Shown one piece after another: positions 35,492 to 43,626 of a stretch of 64,000 nt of DNA. A program made the translations under genes and the position numbers. The notes under the pieces are model-generated. The model was not told the origin of the DNA, did no database searches, and saw only the letters and a list, made by a program, of their open reading frames with translations. Every line of letters begins with the position of its first letter. Positions within the stretch are counted from its first letter, which is position 1. Origin of the DNA: Terriglobus albidus. GTDB lineage: Bacteria > Acidobacteriota > Terriglobia > Terriglobales > Acidobacteriaceae. Location of the stretch: positions 496,001-560,000 of the forward strand of contig NZ_CP042806.1 in the NCBI RefSeq assembly GCF_008000815.1. The letters are read 5' to 3'.

Positions 35492-36502
35492 TCAAATACG
35501 TACAACCAGGACCGTGACATCATCACGGCCCCTGCAATGATCGCGATAGAGCACCGCGGCAATCAGGGCAGGGTGTTTTCCGAGCAGACCTGGATATTGC
35601 TCTAGTGCCCAGCGGGAGCTAAGACCGTCGGAAGACAGAATGAGAGTCGCCTCTCCTTCCCATGTATACAGGAACTCACGTACGCGATTCACCGTATGCC
35701 CCACCGTTCCGTTCATCGAGACAAGATTCTGATGGGATCTGCCGGCATGAAGCACTCCCGAAATATTGCCCGCACCGGCATAGTGCAGAGTCCGCTGACC
35801 ATCGAGCGTTGCGATCGAAACCGCTGCTCCCCGTGTCTTTCGCAATGCCCGATGCATCTCACCCAGAAGATCTTCCGGGAGAAGGCCGGGGTTCTGCTCC
35901 AGCACCTCGCACGCACGGCCGGATGCCAGGGCGGCATCTTTCCCGTGCCCCAGGCCATCGGCGACCATGTAAAGGCTTCTCCCCCCCGCGCGGATAACCT
36001 TCCAGGCATCGCCGCAATGCACCTCTCCCTGCATTGGAAGGTTCATGACGCCTACACGGCTGATTCCCCGGACCGCGGTCATATCCGTAATCTGTCTGGC
36101 AAAGACGCGGGCAAAGACAACCGTTCCCGCTCGAGGGATGGAATAGACCTGAAACTCCTGCGCCAGCCGCCGCATCGCCCCCAGCCCAGTTCCGGCAGTA
36201 CCCGCAGTGGAGAAACCATCTTCCAGAGCCCGCTCGATATCGGCAATTCCAGGGCCGCGGTCCAGGGCCACCACATCCACCCCCGCATACCCATCCATCG
36301 TCCATGGGGCCAGCACGATCTCTCCGCTGCCTGCGTGCAGCGCGATGTTGCGGCCAGCTTCGGTGACGATAATGCCAAGGTTCCCGGCCGCGGTCTCGCT
36401 GAAGGCGAGCGACTCTGCAATCGCCGCCGCTTGACGCCGCGCGTGACCAATGTAGCTCTGATCATTCACCAGGATCGGAATCCGTTGATGTGACACGGAC
36501 AT
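35492..36502 (-). CDS. HATPase + PP2C (SpoIIE/RsbX-like) fusion of the stressosome operon
   Basis: The 336-residue product has an RsbT/W-like ATPase domain (about residues 10-135: VTEAGRNIALHAGSGE, DRGPGI, GLGAMRRLAQEF) and a C-terminal PP2C/SpoIIE phosphatase domain with metal-site motifs VADGLGHGKDAALAS, SSDGLSS and GRDDVTVLVV. In B. subtilis RsbX is the phosphatase that resets the stressosome, so this fusion may both sense and dephosphorylate RsbR/RsbS. It begins 3 bases after rsbT stops. Confidence 0.88.
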   Translation of the reverse strand: MSVSHQRIPILVNDQSYIGHARRQAAAIAESLAFSETAAGNLGIIVTEAGRNIALHAGSGEIVLAPWTMDGYAGVDVVALDRGPGIADIERALEDGFSTAGTAGTGLGAMRRLAQEFQVYSIPRAGTVVFARVFARQITDMTAVRGISRVGVMNLPMQGEVHCGDAWKVIRAGGRSLYMVADGLGHGKDAALASGRACEVLEQNPGLLPEDLLGEMHRALRKTRGAAVSIATLDGQRTLHYAGAGNISGVLHAGRSHQNLVSMNGTVGHTVNRVREFLYTWEGEATLILSSDGLSSRWALEQYPGLLGKHPALIAAVLYRDHCRGRDDVTVLVVRI

Positions 36503-36505
36503 AGC

Positions 36506-36928
36506 TTACTTCCAGCGGGTTACAGTCACGACCGTCCCGGATCCGGGGGACGACTGAATATCGAACTCGCTCATCAGCCGCCTGCTGCCGCTCAGGCCGA
36601 GTCCCATCCCCCCTGCGGTGGTGTAGCCATCCCTCAAGGCCATGGCGACGTCCGCAATTCCCGGCCCCTGGTCGGAGAACTTAAGCCGTATCCCTTTACG
36701 CGCACCGACGGCGAGCAGCGACATCTCCATCTCGCCGCCGCCGCCGTGTTCCAGCGCATTCCGTGCCAGCTCGCTGGCGGCGGTCACGATCTTGGTCTGA
36801 TCGATCAGGGTAAAGCGCTCTTCCGACAGCCAGGTTCGCACCCGCTGCCGCACGTGAACCAGATCGATCTGAGTCCTGATCGGCAGGATCTCACTCCGCG
36901 TAATGATCTGTTCCGACACCGTTTCCAC
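36506..36928 (-). CDS. rsbT: Stressosome switch kinase RsbT
   Basis: The 140-residue GHKL protein shows IVTAASELARNALEHGGGG (N-box), FSDQGPGIADVAMAL (G1 box) and GLGLSGSRRLMSEFDI (G2 box), the RsbT pattern. RsbT phosphorylates RsbR and RsbS, is released from the stressosome and then activates a partner. The start is GTG at 36928 (or GTG 36919, closer to GGTGG); either overlaps the end of rsbS. In Bacillus the target is the phosphatase RsbU, but no RsbU-like gene is seen here. Confidence 0.9.
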   Translation of the reverse strand: METVSEQIITRSEILPIRTQIDLVHVRQRVRTWLSEERFTLIDQTKIVTAASELARNALEHGGGGEMEMSLLAVGARKGIRLKFSDQGPGIADVAMALRDGYTTAGGMGLGLSGSRRLMSEFDIQSSPGSGTVVTVTRWK

Positions 36929-37283
36929 CTGTCGCCGCCTGCCGCAAATACTCCATTCCCAGGTCGACGTTTAAGGCTGTGCGGATACCGGGCAATGACA
37001 TCCCCAGTTCCACAAGCGTGATCGCAACCGCAGGCTGCATGCCGACGACAACCGTCTCCGCATCCAGCACACGCGCAATTGCAGCAATATTAGCAAGCGT
37101 TCGTCCAATGAAGGAATCGACAATCTCCAGTGCAGAGATGTCGATTAATACCCCCGTAGCCCCCAGCTCCGCAATGCGGGTCGAGAGATCGTCTTGCAAC
37201 TGCAGCGCCAGGTCGTCATAAAGATCCACCTGGATCGTCACCAGCAGCAGACTGCCGATACGAAGAATCGGAATGCGCTCCAT
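36891..37283 (-). CDS. rsbS: Stressosome scaffold RsbS (single STAS domain)
   Basis: The 130-residue product is a single STAS domain: IPILRIGSLLLVTIQVDLYDD at the start, the phosphoacceptor serine in VLIDISALEIVDSF (Ser50), and TVVVGMQPAVAITLVELG. RsbS and RsbR build the icosahedral stressosome core. Start ATG and the rsbR stop overlap as TAATG; the 3' end overlaps rsbT by 38 bases, so all three are translationally coupled. Confidence 0.92.
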   Translation of the reverse strand: MERIPILRIGSLLLVTIQVDLYDDLALQLQDDLSTRIAELGATGVLIDISALEIVDSFIGRTLANIAAIARVLDAETVVVGMQPAVAITLVELGMSLPGIRTALNVDLGMEYLRQAATGGNGVGTDHYAE

Positions 37284-38164
37284 TACGACACCCCGGCGAC
37301 AGGAGCGACGACCGGCGCGTGGCCGGCTTTCTGCACCACCGTGCGACCACTACGCTCCAGCGCGAGACGGAAGGCGTCCGACAGCTTGGAACGCGTCACT
37401 ACGTCGTTCAGGGTGATGCCCAGATGCACGATCGTCTGCGCAATCTGCGGTCGGATGCCACTCAGAATGCACTCAGCGCCCATCAACCGAGCGGCCGTAA
37501 TCGTCTTCAGCAGATGCTGCGCCACCAACGTATCAACCGTCGGCACTCCGGTGATATCGATAATCGCAAAACGCGAGTTCGTCTGCACAATCGCTTGCAG
37601 CAACGACTCCATCACCATCTGTGCACGCGAGCTGTCCAGCGTTCCGATGACCGGCAGGGCCACAATGCCATCCCACAGCATGACCACCGGCGTCGACAGC
37701 TCCAGCATCTCCTCCTGCTGGCGCGCAATCACCTTGTCTCGGCTCTGGATATAACTCTCTGCAATATGGAGCGCCATAGCGTCAACAAAATTGTTCGTAA
37801 CATCAATCTCGTGGAACAACTCGTCCGGCGCGGTCGTCAACTGTTCCCGGATAAGCTGGAACATTACCGGCTTCAGCGAAAGCAAAAACTGCGCCGTCTC
37901 AGAAGGAGAGGAGCCGTGCGCTACACGGGAGATGGAGATCTCCATCAACTGATCTCGCACCGTCTGCCAGCCTTCGGACGAAAAGTCCTCCAGCACGGTG
38001 TTCGGAGGCGGATTTGAAATCAGAGTCAAAATCTTCCTGGCGTGCTCCCTGACCTCAACGTCGCCTATCAGGTCACGCCGCCGTGCGGCCGTCTTGAGGC
38101 TATTCAGCCAGTCAGTCAGGATTCGATCCTGATTGTCGCGCATCATCTTCAGAAGTTTGATCAT
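37283..38164 (-). CDS. rsbR: Stressosome sensor RsbR-type protein
   Basis: The 293-residue product has an N-terminal helical sensor region (about residues 1-150; RILTDWLNSLKTAARRRDL, then LLSLKPVMFQLIREQL) of the non-haem RsbR type and a C-terminal STAS domain. The two phosphothreonine positions known for RsbRA are kept: Thr175 in VIGTLDSSRAQ and Thr205 in IDITGVPTVDT. AGGAACGAC precedes the ATG. It is the first gene of a five-gene operon (rsbR, rsbS, rsbT, HATPase-PP2C, HATPase-GGDEF) with overlapping or near-abutting genes. The sensed signal is unknown. There is no sigB-like gene in the window. Confidence 0.92.
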   Translation of the reverse strand: MIKLLKMMRDNQDRILTDWLNSLKTAARRRDLIGDVEVREHARKILTLISNPPPNTVLEDFSSEGWQTVRDQLMEISISRVAHGSSPSETAQFLLSLKPVMFQLIREQLTTAPDELFHEIDVTNNFVDAMALHIAESYIQSRDKVIARQQEEMLELSTPVVMLWDGIVALPVIGTLDSSRAQMVMESLLQAIVQTNSRFAIIDITGVPTVDTLVAQHLLKTITAARLMGAECILSGIRPQIAQTIVHLGITLNDVVTRSKLSDAFRLALERSGRTVVQKAGHAPVVAPVAGVS

Positions 38165-38649
38165 GTCGTTCCTATTGAGATAAGGGGAGTTTATGTTTTC
38201 TCTGCATACGCTCTGCGGGGATTTAGAGGTTCAGCCAGTACGACCCATTTCATCGGAAAGGATTCTCAGGTTACCTTATTTTTCGGGAAAAACACATAGG
38301 TAACTATTTGATATACCAACACCTCAAGACATCGCTTCGTCCTGCCATCGCTACCGTACACCGCCATAAGACGAGCCATTCACCTTCGCGAGATACGCCG
38401 AGTGTCCAAAAACACCACTCCGTAACTCCACGTTCACCCGCTGTCAGAGTTTCGCTTCCATGGGCGCAGCAAGCATGCCACAACGCCATCCTCCGATCCA
38501 AGGCCGACTCCGGGGAATCAAGACCGGCTCCAGGGAATTAAGTTCGTTGGATGAAAAGGCCTGCCCCCATGGGAGAGCGTTGAAGACGCCTCCCATATCT
38601 GCCTGGAGAAGCGGCCGGGACGAAGCATATGAAAATTAGCCGGATGATC
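38165..38649. other. 485-base non-coding region upstream of rsbR
   Basis: Contains the rsbR promoter (not resolvable by eye) and a hairpin at 38569-38596 that probably ends the ADOP 2 transcript. A short frame at 38308-38541 lacks an RBS and recognisable motifs and is not called. Confidence 0.5.
38569..38596 (-). terminator. Hairpin downstream of ADOP 2
   Basis: Stem ATGGGAG(A)GCGT / ACGCCTCCCAT with loop TGAAG and one bulged A; CTTTT follows on the minus strand. Confidence 0.6.
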
Positions 38650-41484
38650 CTATTCGTATCGAAGGGCCGTCAGGGGGTCGATTTTGGCTGCCCGCCGCGC
38701 CGGTAGCCAGGTCGCAAACACGGTCATTCCAGCGACGACCGCAATCGCGATCGCGAACGTGAGCGGATCAACCGCACTCAGCCCAAAGAGCTGGCTCCGG
38801 ATGCTTCGGGTCGCCAGCAACGTGAGCGGCAATCCGAGACTCACACCTACGGCCAGCAGGCTGAGCGACTCCTTCAGAATCATCCACAGCACAGTCTCCA
38901 GTTGCGCACCGAGAGCAATGCGGACACCGATCTCTGTCGTCCGTTGAACGACGTGATAACTCATCACTCCATACAAACCAATCGCCGCCAGCAGCAAGGC
39001 GAGGATGGAAAAGACGCTCGTAAGCGTTGAGATCAACTGATCATTTGCGATCAGGTTCGATACCTGTTCTTCAATGGTTGTAACTCTCAGCAGCGGCAGG
39101 TTGGGATCAATCGATGCAACCGCCGCCCTGAGGTCGCCAACCATCTTTGCCGGATCGGCGGTGGTTCGAAGCAGAATCGCATAGGCATAGCGATCCTGAT
39201 TCTCCTCCCGCTGAGTTATCTCTCTGCCGGATGAGACAGGCGTATACGGATCGATCTGCGCCAAAGGGATGTAGGTCATGCGTACCGGTTCCGTCTCCCG
39301 CGGGTTTCCGGATTTCGTATTCCGTACGATACCGACGATCCGCCATGGGCCTCGCACGCTATCAATGCCTAATGTCAACATGCGGCCAACTGCCTCGCCT
39401 CTCGGGAAATAGCGTTTCGCAATTGATTCGCTGATCACCGCAACCTTCAAGCTGCCGGCAGTATCTTCGGGGGTAATGGAGCGTCCCGCGACGAGCGTAA
39501 TTCCGGCAGTCTCGAAGTATCTGCCGGAGACTCGGTTCAGCACGGAGACCATATTCTCTTTGGGACCAGGTGTGTAGCCGGCGGGCGAAATGTTGGAGCT
39601 CCACACTCCTTCGCTGATCGGAGGGGTCCCTGATAAAGCCGCAGAGCGAACTCCCGGAATTGCAGAGAGCCGGTCGAGGAGAAGCTGATGCAGCACCGGC
39701 GTCTGATGGGGCTGATATCCGGCGAGCTTTTCGTCGATGGTCGCAAGCAACAGATGCGTTCGCTCAAACCCGAAATTCTGGTGTTGCAGGTTGCGCAACG
39801 TACGCACCAGCAAACCGGCTCCCACCAGAAGAAGCAGCGACAACATTACCTGAGCGGTGATCAGCATCTTCGGCCAGAATCGTGAAGCTCGCCCCCCGTT
39901 GCCTTGGACCGTTCGTACAGTCGTGTTGAGCGACCCGCGCTCCCCCAGGCGCGCTGCAACCATGGAAGGCGCAAGACCGAATAACAGTGCTGTCGCCATT
40001 GAGACGCCGAAGGTAAATCCGAGCACCGCCATATTCGGCGTTGCACTCATAGTGGTTTCTTCGCTCCCCTGGCTCACAAACGCGATTAACGCGCGCGTTG
40101 CCGCGAAGGCCAGACCTAGCCCCAGGGCGCCACCGAAGAGCGACAATAGCATCGCCTCCATAAGACTCTGCCTGACCAAACGCACGCGGCTGGATCCCAG
40201 GGCTAACCGCGTTGCAATTTCGCGCTGCCGTGCGGCTCCGCGTGCGAGCAGGAAGTTAGCGAGGTTCGCACAGGCGATCAGAAGCACCACGACCACCACC
40301 GCCATCAGAATCTTGAGAGAGTCGCCATACTGACTGCGGACCAGGGACACTCCGGTCGCTGCCGGCACCAGGGGCACATTCGCCTGCTCGATCTCCTTGC
40401 GGCGCTCCGGAGTAATCGCGCCTCCCTCTCTGGCGAGGATGCCGAGACGGATCTGCTGATTCAGCCAGTTCTGGCTTTCAAGAACTCCTGCTTTACCTGC
40501 CGATGCCTGCTCGCTCAATCGCCCAAAGAGATGCAGGAAGTACTGGCCCGATTGCGGCACCAGCATCGATGGATGCTGCAGTACTGCAACTTGCATGCTG
40601 ATCGGCGTCCAAAGATCGGTCGGCTCAACTTCCTGCCGGAATCCATGAAACGCCTCAGGCATCACTCCGACGATCTCGAACGGTATGCCATTGATTGTGA
40701 GTGGCTTGCCGATGACTGCAGAATCGGACGACAGGGCACTTTGCCAGAAATGATGACTGACAACCACGACGGAGCCTCTGCCGGGAACGGCATCGTCAGC
40801 AGGCAGAATGCCACGTCCAAGCAACGGCTGCGCTCCAAGCAGATGAAAGTAATTGCCGGAGACAAGCGTCGCCTGGGCAAACATGGCGGGCGCACCGGAG
40901 CCCGCTACGCTTGAGAGACGAACACTCGTCTTGTTCGAAAAACTTCCATACGCCGCAATTCCCTGGAATGGCCCGGGATTCATCTCCAACTGCCGGGAGA
41001 AATCCCAAGGGAAGTAGCCGCCGAATGCCCCAAGATCGATGCCGCCCGCAACGCCGCCATATACCGAATCGCCAAACGCAACCAGTTGTTGAGGATTCTT
41101 TACCGGCAGCTTCCTCAGAAGGACCTGATCGATCAGTGTAAAGATCGCACTATTAGCGCCGATGCCAAGAGCAAGAGAGAGAATGGCCACGGCGGTAAAA
41201 CCGGGCTGCCTCATCAAGGACCGCAGACCAATACGAAGGTCTTGAAAGAGGTTGTCGAGAGACGACTCCCACCGCGACGACCAGACCTTGTGCTTCACCA
41301 CGCTGCTGCTGCCCAGCTCTGCCATCGCCGCGCGGCGCGCCGCATCCGCGCTCATGCCCTTCTGACGTTTATCCTCGATCGCGGCTTCGGTATAAGCCTG
41401 CAGCTCCTCATCCAGTTCGCGCTCGATGCGGCTCCGTTGCAATAGTGCCCTGATTCCCATCACGAGATTCGTTAACCAGCTCAT
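38650..41484 (-). CDS. ADOP permease 2 (MacB/FtsX-like, TIGR03434)
   Basis: The 944-residue product has the same domain order as the other two ADOP proteins here: N-terminal cytoplasmic helix pair (RELDEELQAYTEAAIEDKRQ), helix one (AILSLALGIGANSAIFTLIDQ), MacB-PCD domain, FtsX block (VVVVVLLIACANLANFLLARG), second periplasmic domain and second FtsX block (LYGVMSYHVVQRTTEIGVRIA), ending ALRYE. AAGGA precedes the ATG. PadR 2 lies 20 bases upstream on the same strand. No ATPase partner is nearby. Confidence 0.92.
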   Translation of the reverse strand: MSWLTNLVMGIRALLQRSRIERELDEELQAYTEAAIEDKRQKGMSADAARRAAMAELGSSSVVKHKVWSSRWESSLDNLFQDLRIGLRSLMRQPGFTAVAILSLALGIGANSAIFTLIDQVLLRKLPVKNPQQLVAFGDSVYGGVAGGIDLGAFGGYFPWDFSRQLEMNPGPFQGIAAYGSFSNKTSVRLSSVAGSGAPAMFAQATLVSGNYFHLLGAQPLLGRGILPADDAVPGRGSVVVVSHHFWQSALSSDSAVIGKPLTINGIPFEIVGVMPEAFHGFRQEVEPTDLWTPISMQVAVLQHPSMLVPQSGQYFLHLFGRLSEQASAGKAGVLESQNWLNQQIRLGILAREGGAITPERRKEIEQANVPLVPAATGVSLVRSQYGDSLKILMAVVVVVLLIACANLANFLLARGAARQREIATRLALGSSRVRLVRQSLMEAMLLSLFGGALGLGLAFAATRALIAFVSQGSEETTMSATPNMAVLGFTFGVSMATALLFGLAPSMVAARLGERGSLNTTVRTVQGNGGRASRFWPKMLITAQVMLSLLLLVGAGLLVRTLRNLQHQNFGFERTHLLLATIDEKLAGYQPHQTPVLHQLLLDRLSAIPGVRSAALSGTPPISEGVWSSNISPAGYTPGPKENMVSVLNRVSGRYFETAGITLVAGRSITPEDTAGSLKVAVISESIAKRYFPRGEAVGRMLTLGIDSVRGPWRIVGIVRNTKSGNPRETEPVRMTYIPLAQIDPYTPVSSGREITQREENQDRYAYAILLRTTADPAKMVGDLRAAVASIDPNLPLLRVTTIEEQVSNLIANDQLISTLTSVFSILALLLAAIGLYGVMSYHVVQRTTEIGVRIALGAQLETVLWMILKESLSLLAVGVSLGLPLTLLATRSIRSQLFGLSAVDPLTFAIAIAVVAGMTVFATWLPARRAAKIDPLTALRYE

Positions 41485-41504
41485 AGAAAATCCTTCGAAC
41501 CGAA

Positions 41505-41843
41505 TTACGCTTCAAGAATGCGTGCAATGGCCGTGATCCGCCGCCCCCACTGCTCTTTCTCCTGCTGCAGCGCCTTGCGGCCCTTCGCCGTGATCTCGTA
41601 AAACTTCGCGCGCCGACTGTTCTCCGTACTGCGCCACTGGGTCTTTACATAACCGCTGCGCTCCATGCGGCTCAGTGCAGGAAGCAGAGAACCCGCATTC
41701 ACGCGAAAGACTCCATCACTCATCTGTTCAATGCGCAACCCGATGCCATAGCCATGCATGGGCTCAAGTGCCAGCGTCTTGAGAATCAGCATCTCAAGCG
41801 TTCCCTGGACTAGCTCGCCTGGCTCTGTCTTCGATACGGACAT
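41505..41843 (-). CDS. PadR-family repressor 2, paired with ADOP 2
   Basis: The 112-residue product shows LVQGTLEMLILKTLALEPMHGYGIG, VNAGSLLPALSRMERSGYVKTQW, and RRAKFYEITAKGRKALQQE, the PadR winged helix plus C-terminal helix. GAGGAGAG gives the RBS. The two 21-base near-palindromes directly upstream are its likely operators. It is probably a repressor of itself and of the ADOP gene that follows after 20 bases. Confidence 0.92.
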   Translation of the reverse strand: MSVSKTEPGELVQGTLEMLILKTLALEPMHGYGIGLRIEQMSDGVFRVNAGSLLPALSRMERSGYVKTQWRSTENSRRAKFYEITAKGRKALQQEKEQWGRRITAIARILEA

Positions 41844-41851
41844 CGAATCTC

Positions 41852-41907
41852 TCCTCTAGTTCCTCTAGAGGACAAAGATACGCCTTTCCTCTAGTTCGTC
41901 AAGAGGA
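41852..41907 (-). promoter_or_regulatory. Two PadR-2 operator copies
   Basis: TCCTCTAG-TTCCT-CTAGAGGA at 41852-41872 and TCCTCTAG-TTCGT-CAAGAGGA at 41887-41907: the same 21-base inverted repeat twice, starts 35 bases apart, 9 bases before the PadR-2 ATG. Confidence 0.7.
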
Positions 41908-42015
41908 GCAGGAAATTACCTGGCTGATCACATCTGGATGGGCATATTGCAGTCCCTTGATCATAAAGATTCAAGATGAATGAGAAGGCGCGGTCCCACA
42001 ACAAACCGCGAGTGG

Positions 42016-42104
42016 AGCGCTGAAGGCGCGCTCTATACCAGCCTGGGGCAACGCCTCAGGTCTTCCGTCCAATGAGGAGATAAGGGCTGAAGGCCCGATC
42101 TATA
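42016..42104. repeat. Hairpin repeat (GCGCTGAAGGCGC family), forward copy
   Basis: Starts AGCGCTGAAGGCGCGCTCTATA-like, then CCTGGGGCAACGCCTCAGG, then GGGCTGAAGGCCC and TATA. Other copies: 10909-10999, 42168-42256 (inverted), 61198-61244. Confidence 0.7.
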
Positions 42105-42167
42105 GTACTGGTCAGTATAGACGGCCAATCTCTGTTTAGAGAGTATCGGCATCCCTGTCGCTAGAAA

Positions 42168-42256
42168 TATAGAACGGGCTTTCAGCCCTTCATCTTTCTT
42201 GCACACGCTGCCTGGGGCGTTGCCCCAGGCAGCGTATAGAGCGCGCCTTCAGCGCT
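42168..42256. repeat. Hairpin repeat, inverted copy
   Basis: Reverse orientation of the copy at 42016-42104: TATAGAACGGGCTTTCAGCCC ... CTGGGGCGTTGCCCCAG ... GCGCGCCTTCAGCGCT. Together the two can form a large cruciform. Confidence 0.7.
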
Positions 42257-42321
42257 TTTATTCCTACAACCCTCCCGCCGAGGCAGCCTCGATCAATCCC
42301 GCAGAAGCTCTTCGGATCGAG

Positions 42322-42437
42322 TAGAGCGTTTTCCCTGTTACTGGGTATTCCGGACGGGATGAGCAGCGGCGTTTTCATTGCGGAAAACGCCCATAGATGC
42401 GGAAACCCTACTCTACCCCTACAGGGAAAATGCTCTA
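42322..42437. repeat. TA-flanked mini-element, family 1, copy 2 (116 bp, inverted)
   Basis: TA-GAGCGTTTTCCC ... GGGAAAATGCTC-TA, reverse orientation relative to copies at 2998 and 43513; same length as copy 1. It carries the same internal GGCGTTTT / AAAACGCC hairpin. Confidence 0.85.
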
Positions 42438-42534
42438 GCGTTTCAGGGCGGGTCGGTCGACTCCGCCGAACATCCCACATCGCACTATATCTATCGCGCG
42501 CGTGTATAGTACCGATCAAGAAAGAGCCGCCGGT

Positions 42535-43515
42535 ATGAGCCATGCATCGCGTCCAGAGGTTGATCGGGAGATCCTGGAAAAGCTGGAACTCCGGCTCGGC
42601 AAAGTGCATGCGCGCCAGCGGCTGGGCATCGAAAAGGATCACGAAGCCATCTTCGGGCACGGGCTTAATTTCTTTCATCCTGAGAACTGGTACTCGCTGC
42701 ATAGCCTCTTCAAGGCCGTACTCAAGGGGACGGGGCTCTATGCCCGCGGCCATCGGAATGCACAGAGGATCCATCTACGGAATAATCCTGTCTTACTGGA
42801 ACGGCTGCCTTCGCTCTTCGACGGCTTTTCGGTGTTGCATATCAGCGATCTGCACGCGGATCTGAGCCCCGAACCGATGAAGCGGCTGGCGGAGGTCGTC
42901 CCTGACCTGCATTACGATCTCTGTGTCCTGACCGGAGATTTTCGCGGGCAGACCTTCGGCCCCTTCGACGTTGCTCTCGAGCTCCTGCAGAACGTGCGGA
43001 GCCATCTCAAAGGTCCTGTCTACGCTGTCCTGGGCAATCACGACTCCGTCAGAATGGTGCCCGCGATCGAGGAGATGGACATCCGCATGCTGATGAATGA
43101 AACCGTCGTCATTGCCCGCGGAGATCAGGAGATCTACCTCAGCGGAGTAGATGACGCCCACTATTACCGTGCCGACAATGTTCACCAGGCGGCAGGTCCT
43201 ATCCCCTCCGGCGGCATCTCCATCCTGCTCTCGCACACGCCGGAGATCTATCGGCAGGCCGCACACGCTGGCTTCTCCCTGATGTTGAGCGGCCATACAC
43301 ATGGCGGACAGGTCTGCCTGCCGGGATCGATTCCGATCACTCTCGATGCAAAGCTGCCACGCTCTATGGGTGCAGGTCCATGGACATACGGCACATTGAT
43401 CGGCTACACCTCAGTCGGTGTCGGCTGCTCCATCGCACCGGTACGTTTCAACTGCTTCCCTGAGATCACCATTCATCGGCTGATCCGCGCAGAAAGCCCC
43501 GCCTGGTATCCCTAG
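42535..43515 (+). CDS. Calcineurin-like metallophosphoesterase
   Basis: The 326-residue product has the metallophosphoesterase motif series: HISDLHADL, LTGDFRG, VLGNHDS, SHTPEIY and SGHTHGGQVCLPG, the YkuE-like arrangement for two metals. An N-terminal 90-residue extension (EILEKLELRLGKVHARQRLG) precedes the catalytic part; no signal peptide is visible. YkuE relatives act on phosphoesters such as UDP-lipid or cyclic nucleotide substrates; the substrate here is unknown. AGAAAGAG supports ATG 42535. Its TAG stop overlaps the left TA end of repeat copy 3. Confidence 0.88.
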   Translation: MSHASRPEVDREILEKLELRLGKVHARQRLGIEKDHEAIFGHGLNFFHPENWYSLHSLFKAVLKGTGLYARGHRNAQRIHLRNNPVLLERLPSLFDGFSVLHISDLHADLSPEPMKRLAEVVPDLHYDLCVLTGDFRGQTFGPFDVALELLQNVRSHLKGPVYAVLGNHDSVRMVPAIEEMDIRMLMNETVVIARGDQEIYLSGVDDAHYYRADNVHQAAGPIPSGGISILLSHTPEIYRQAAHAGFSLMLSGHTHGGQVCLPGSIPITLDAKLPRSMGAGPWTYGTLIGYTSVGVGCSIAPVRFNCFPEITIHRLIRAESPAWYP

Positions 43516-43626
43516 AGCATTTTCCCTGTAGGTGTAGTGTAGGGCTTCTGCATCTATGGGCGGTTTCGCAATGAAACCGCCCTGCACCCTCTTTCGGAAT
43601 ACTCAATAACCGGGAAAATGCTCCTA
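43513..43626. repeat. TA-flanked mini-element, family 1, copy 3 (114 bp)
   Basis: Ends TA-GAGCATTTTCCC ... GGGAAAATGCTCC-TA. The left TAG is the stop of the metallophosphoesterase gene; the right CTA is, on the minus strand, the TAG stop of the convergent CarS-like gene. The whole space between the two genes is the element. The inner hairpin is GGCGGTTTC / GAAACCGCC. Confidence 0.88.

Noticed and set aside
37319-38017. 232-codon + strand frame opposite rsbR
   Set aside because: His/Arg-rich product with no motifs; the minus strand encodes a clear RsbR with conserved phosphothreonines.
42190-42774. 194-codon minus-strand frame between PadR 2 and the metallophosphoesterase
   Set aside because: It runs through a hairpin repeat, a whole mini-element and the start of the sense gene, with no family match.
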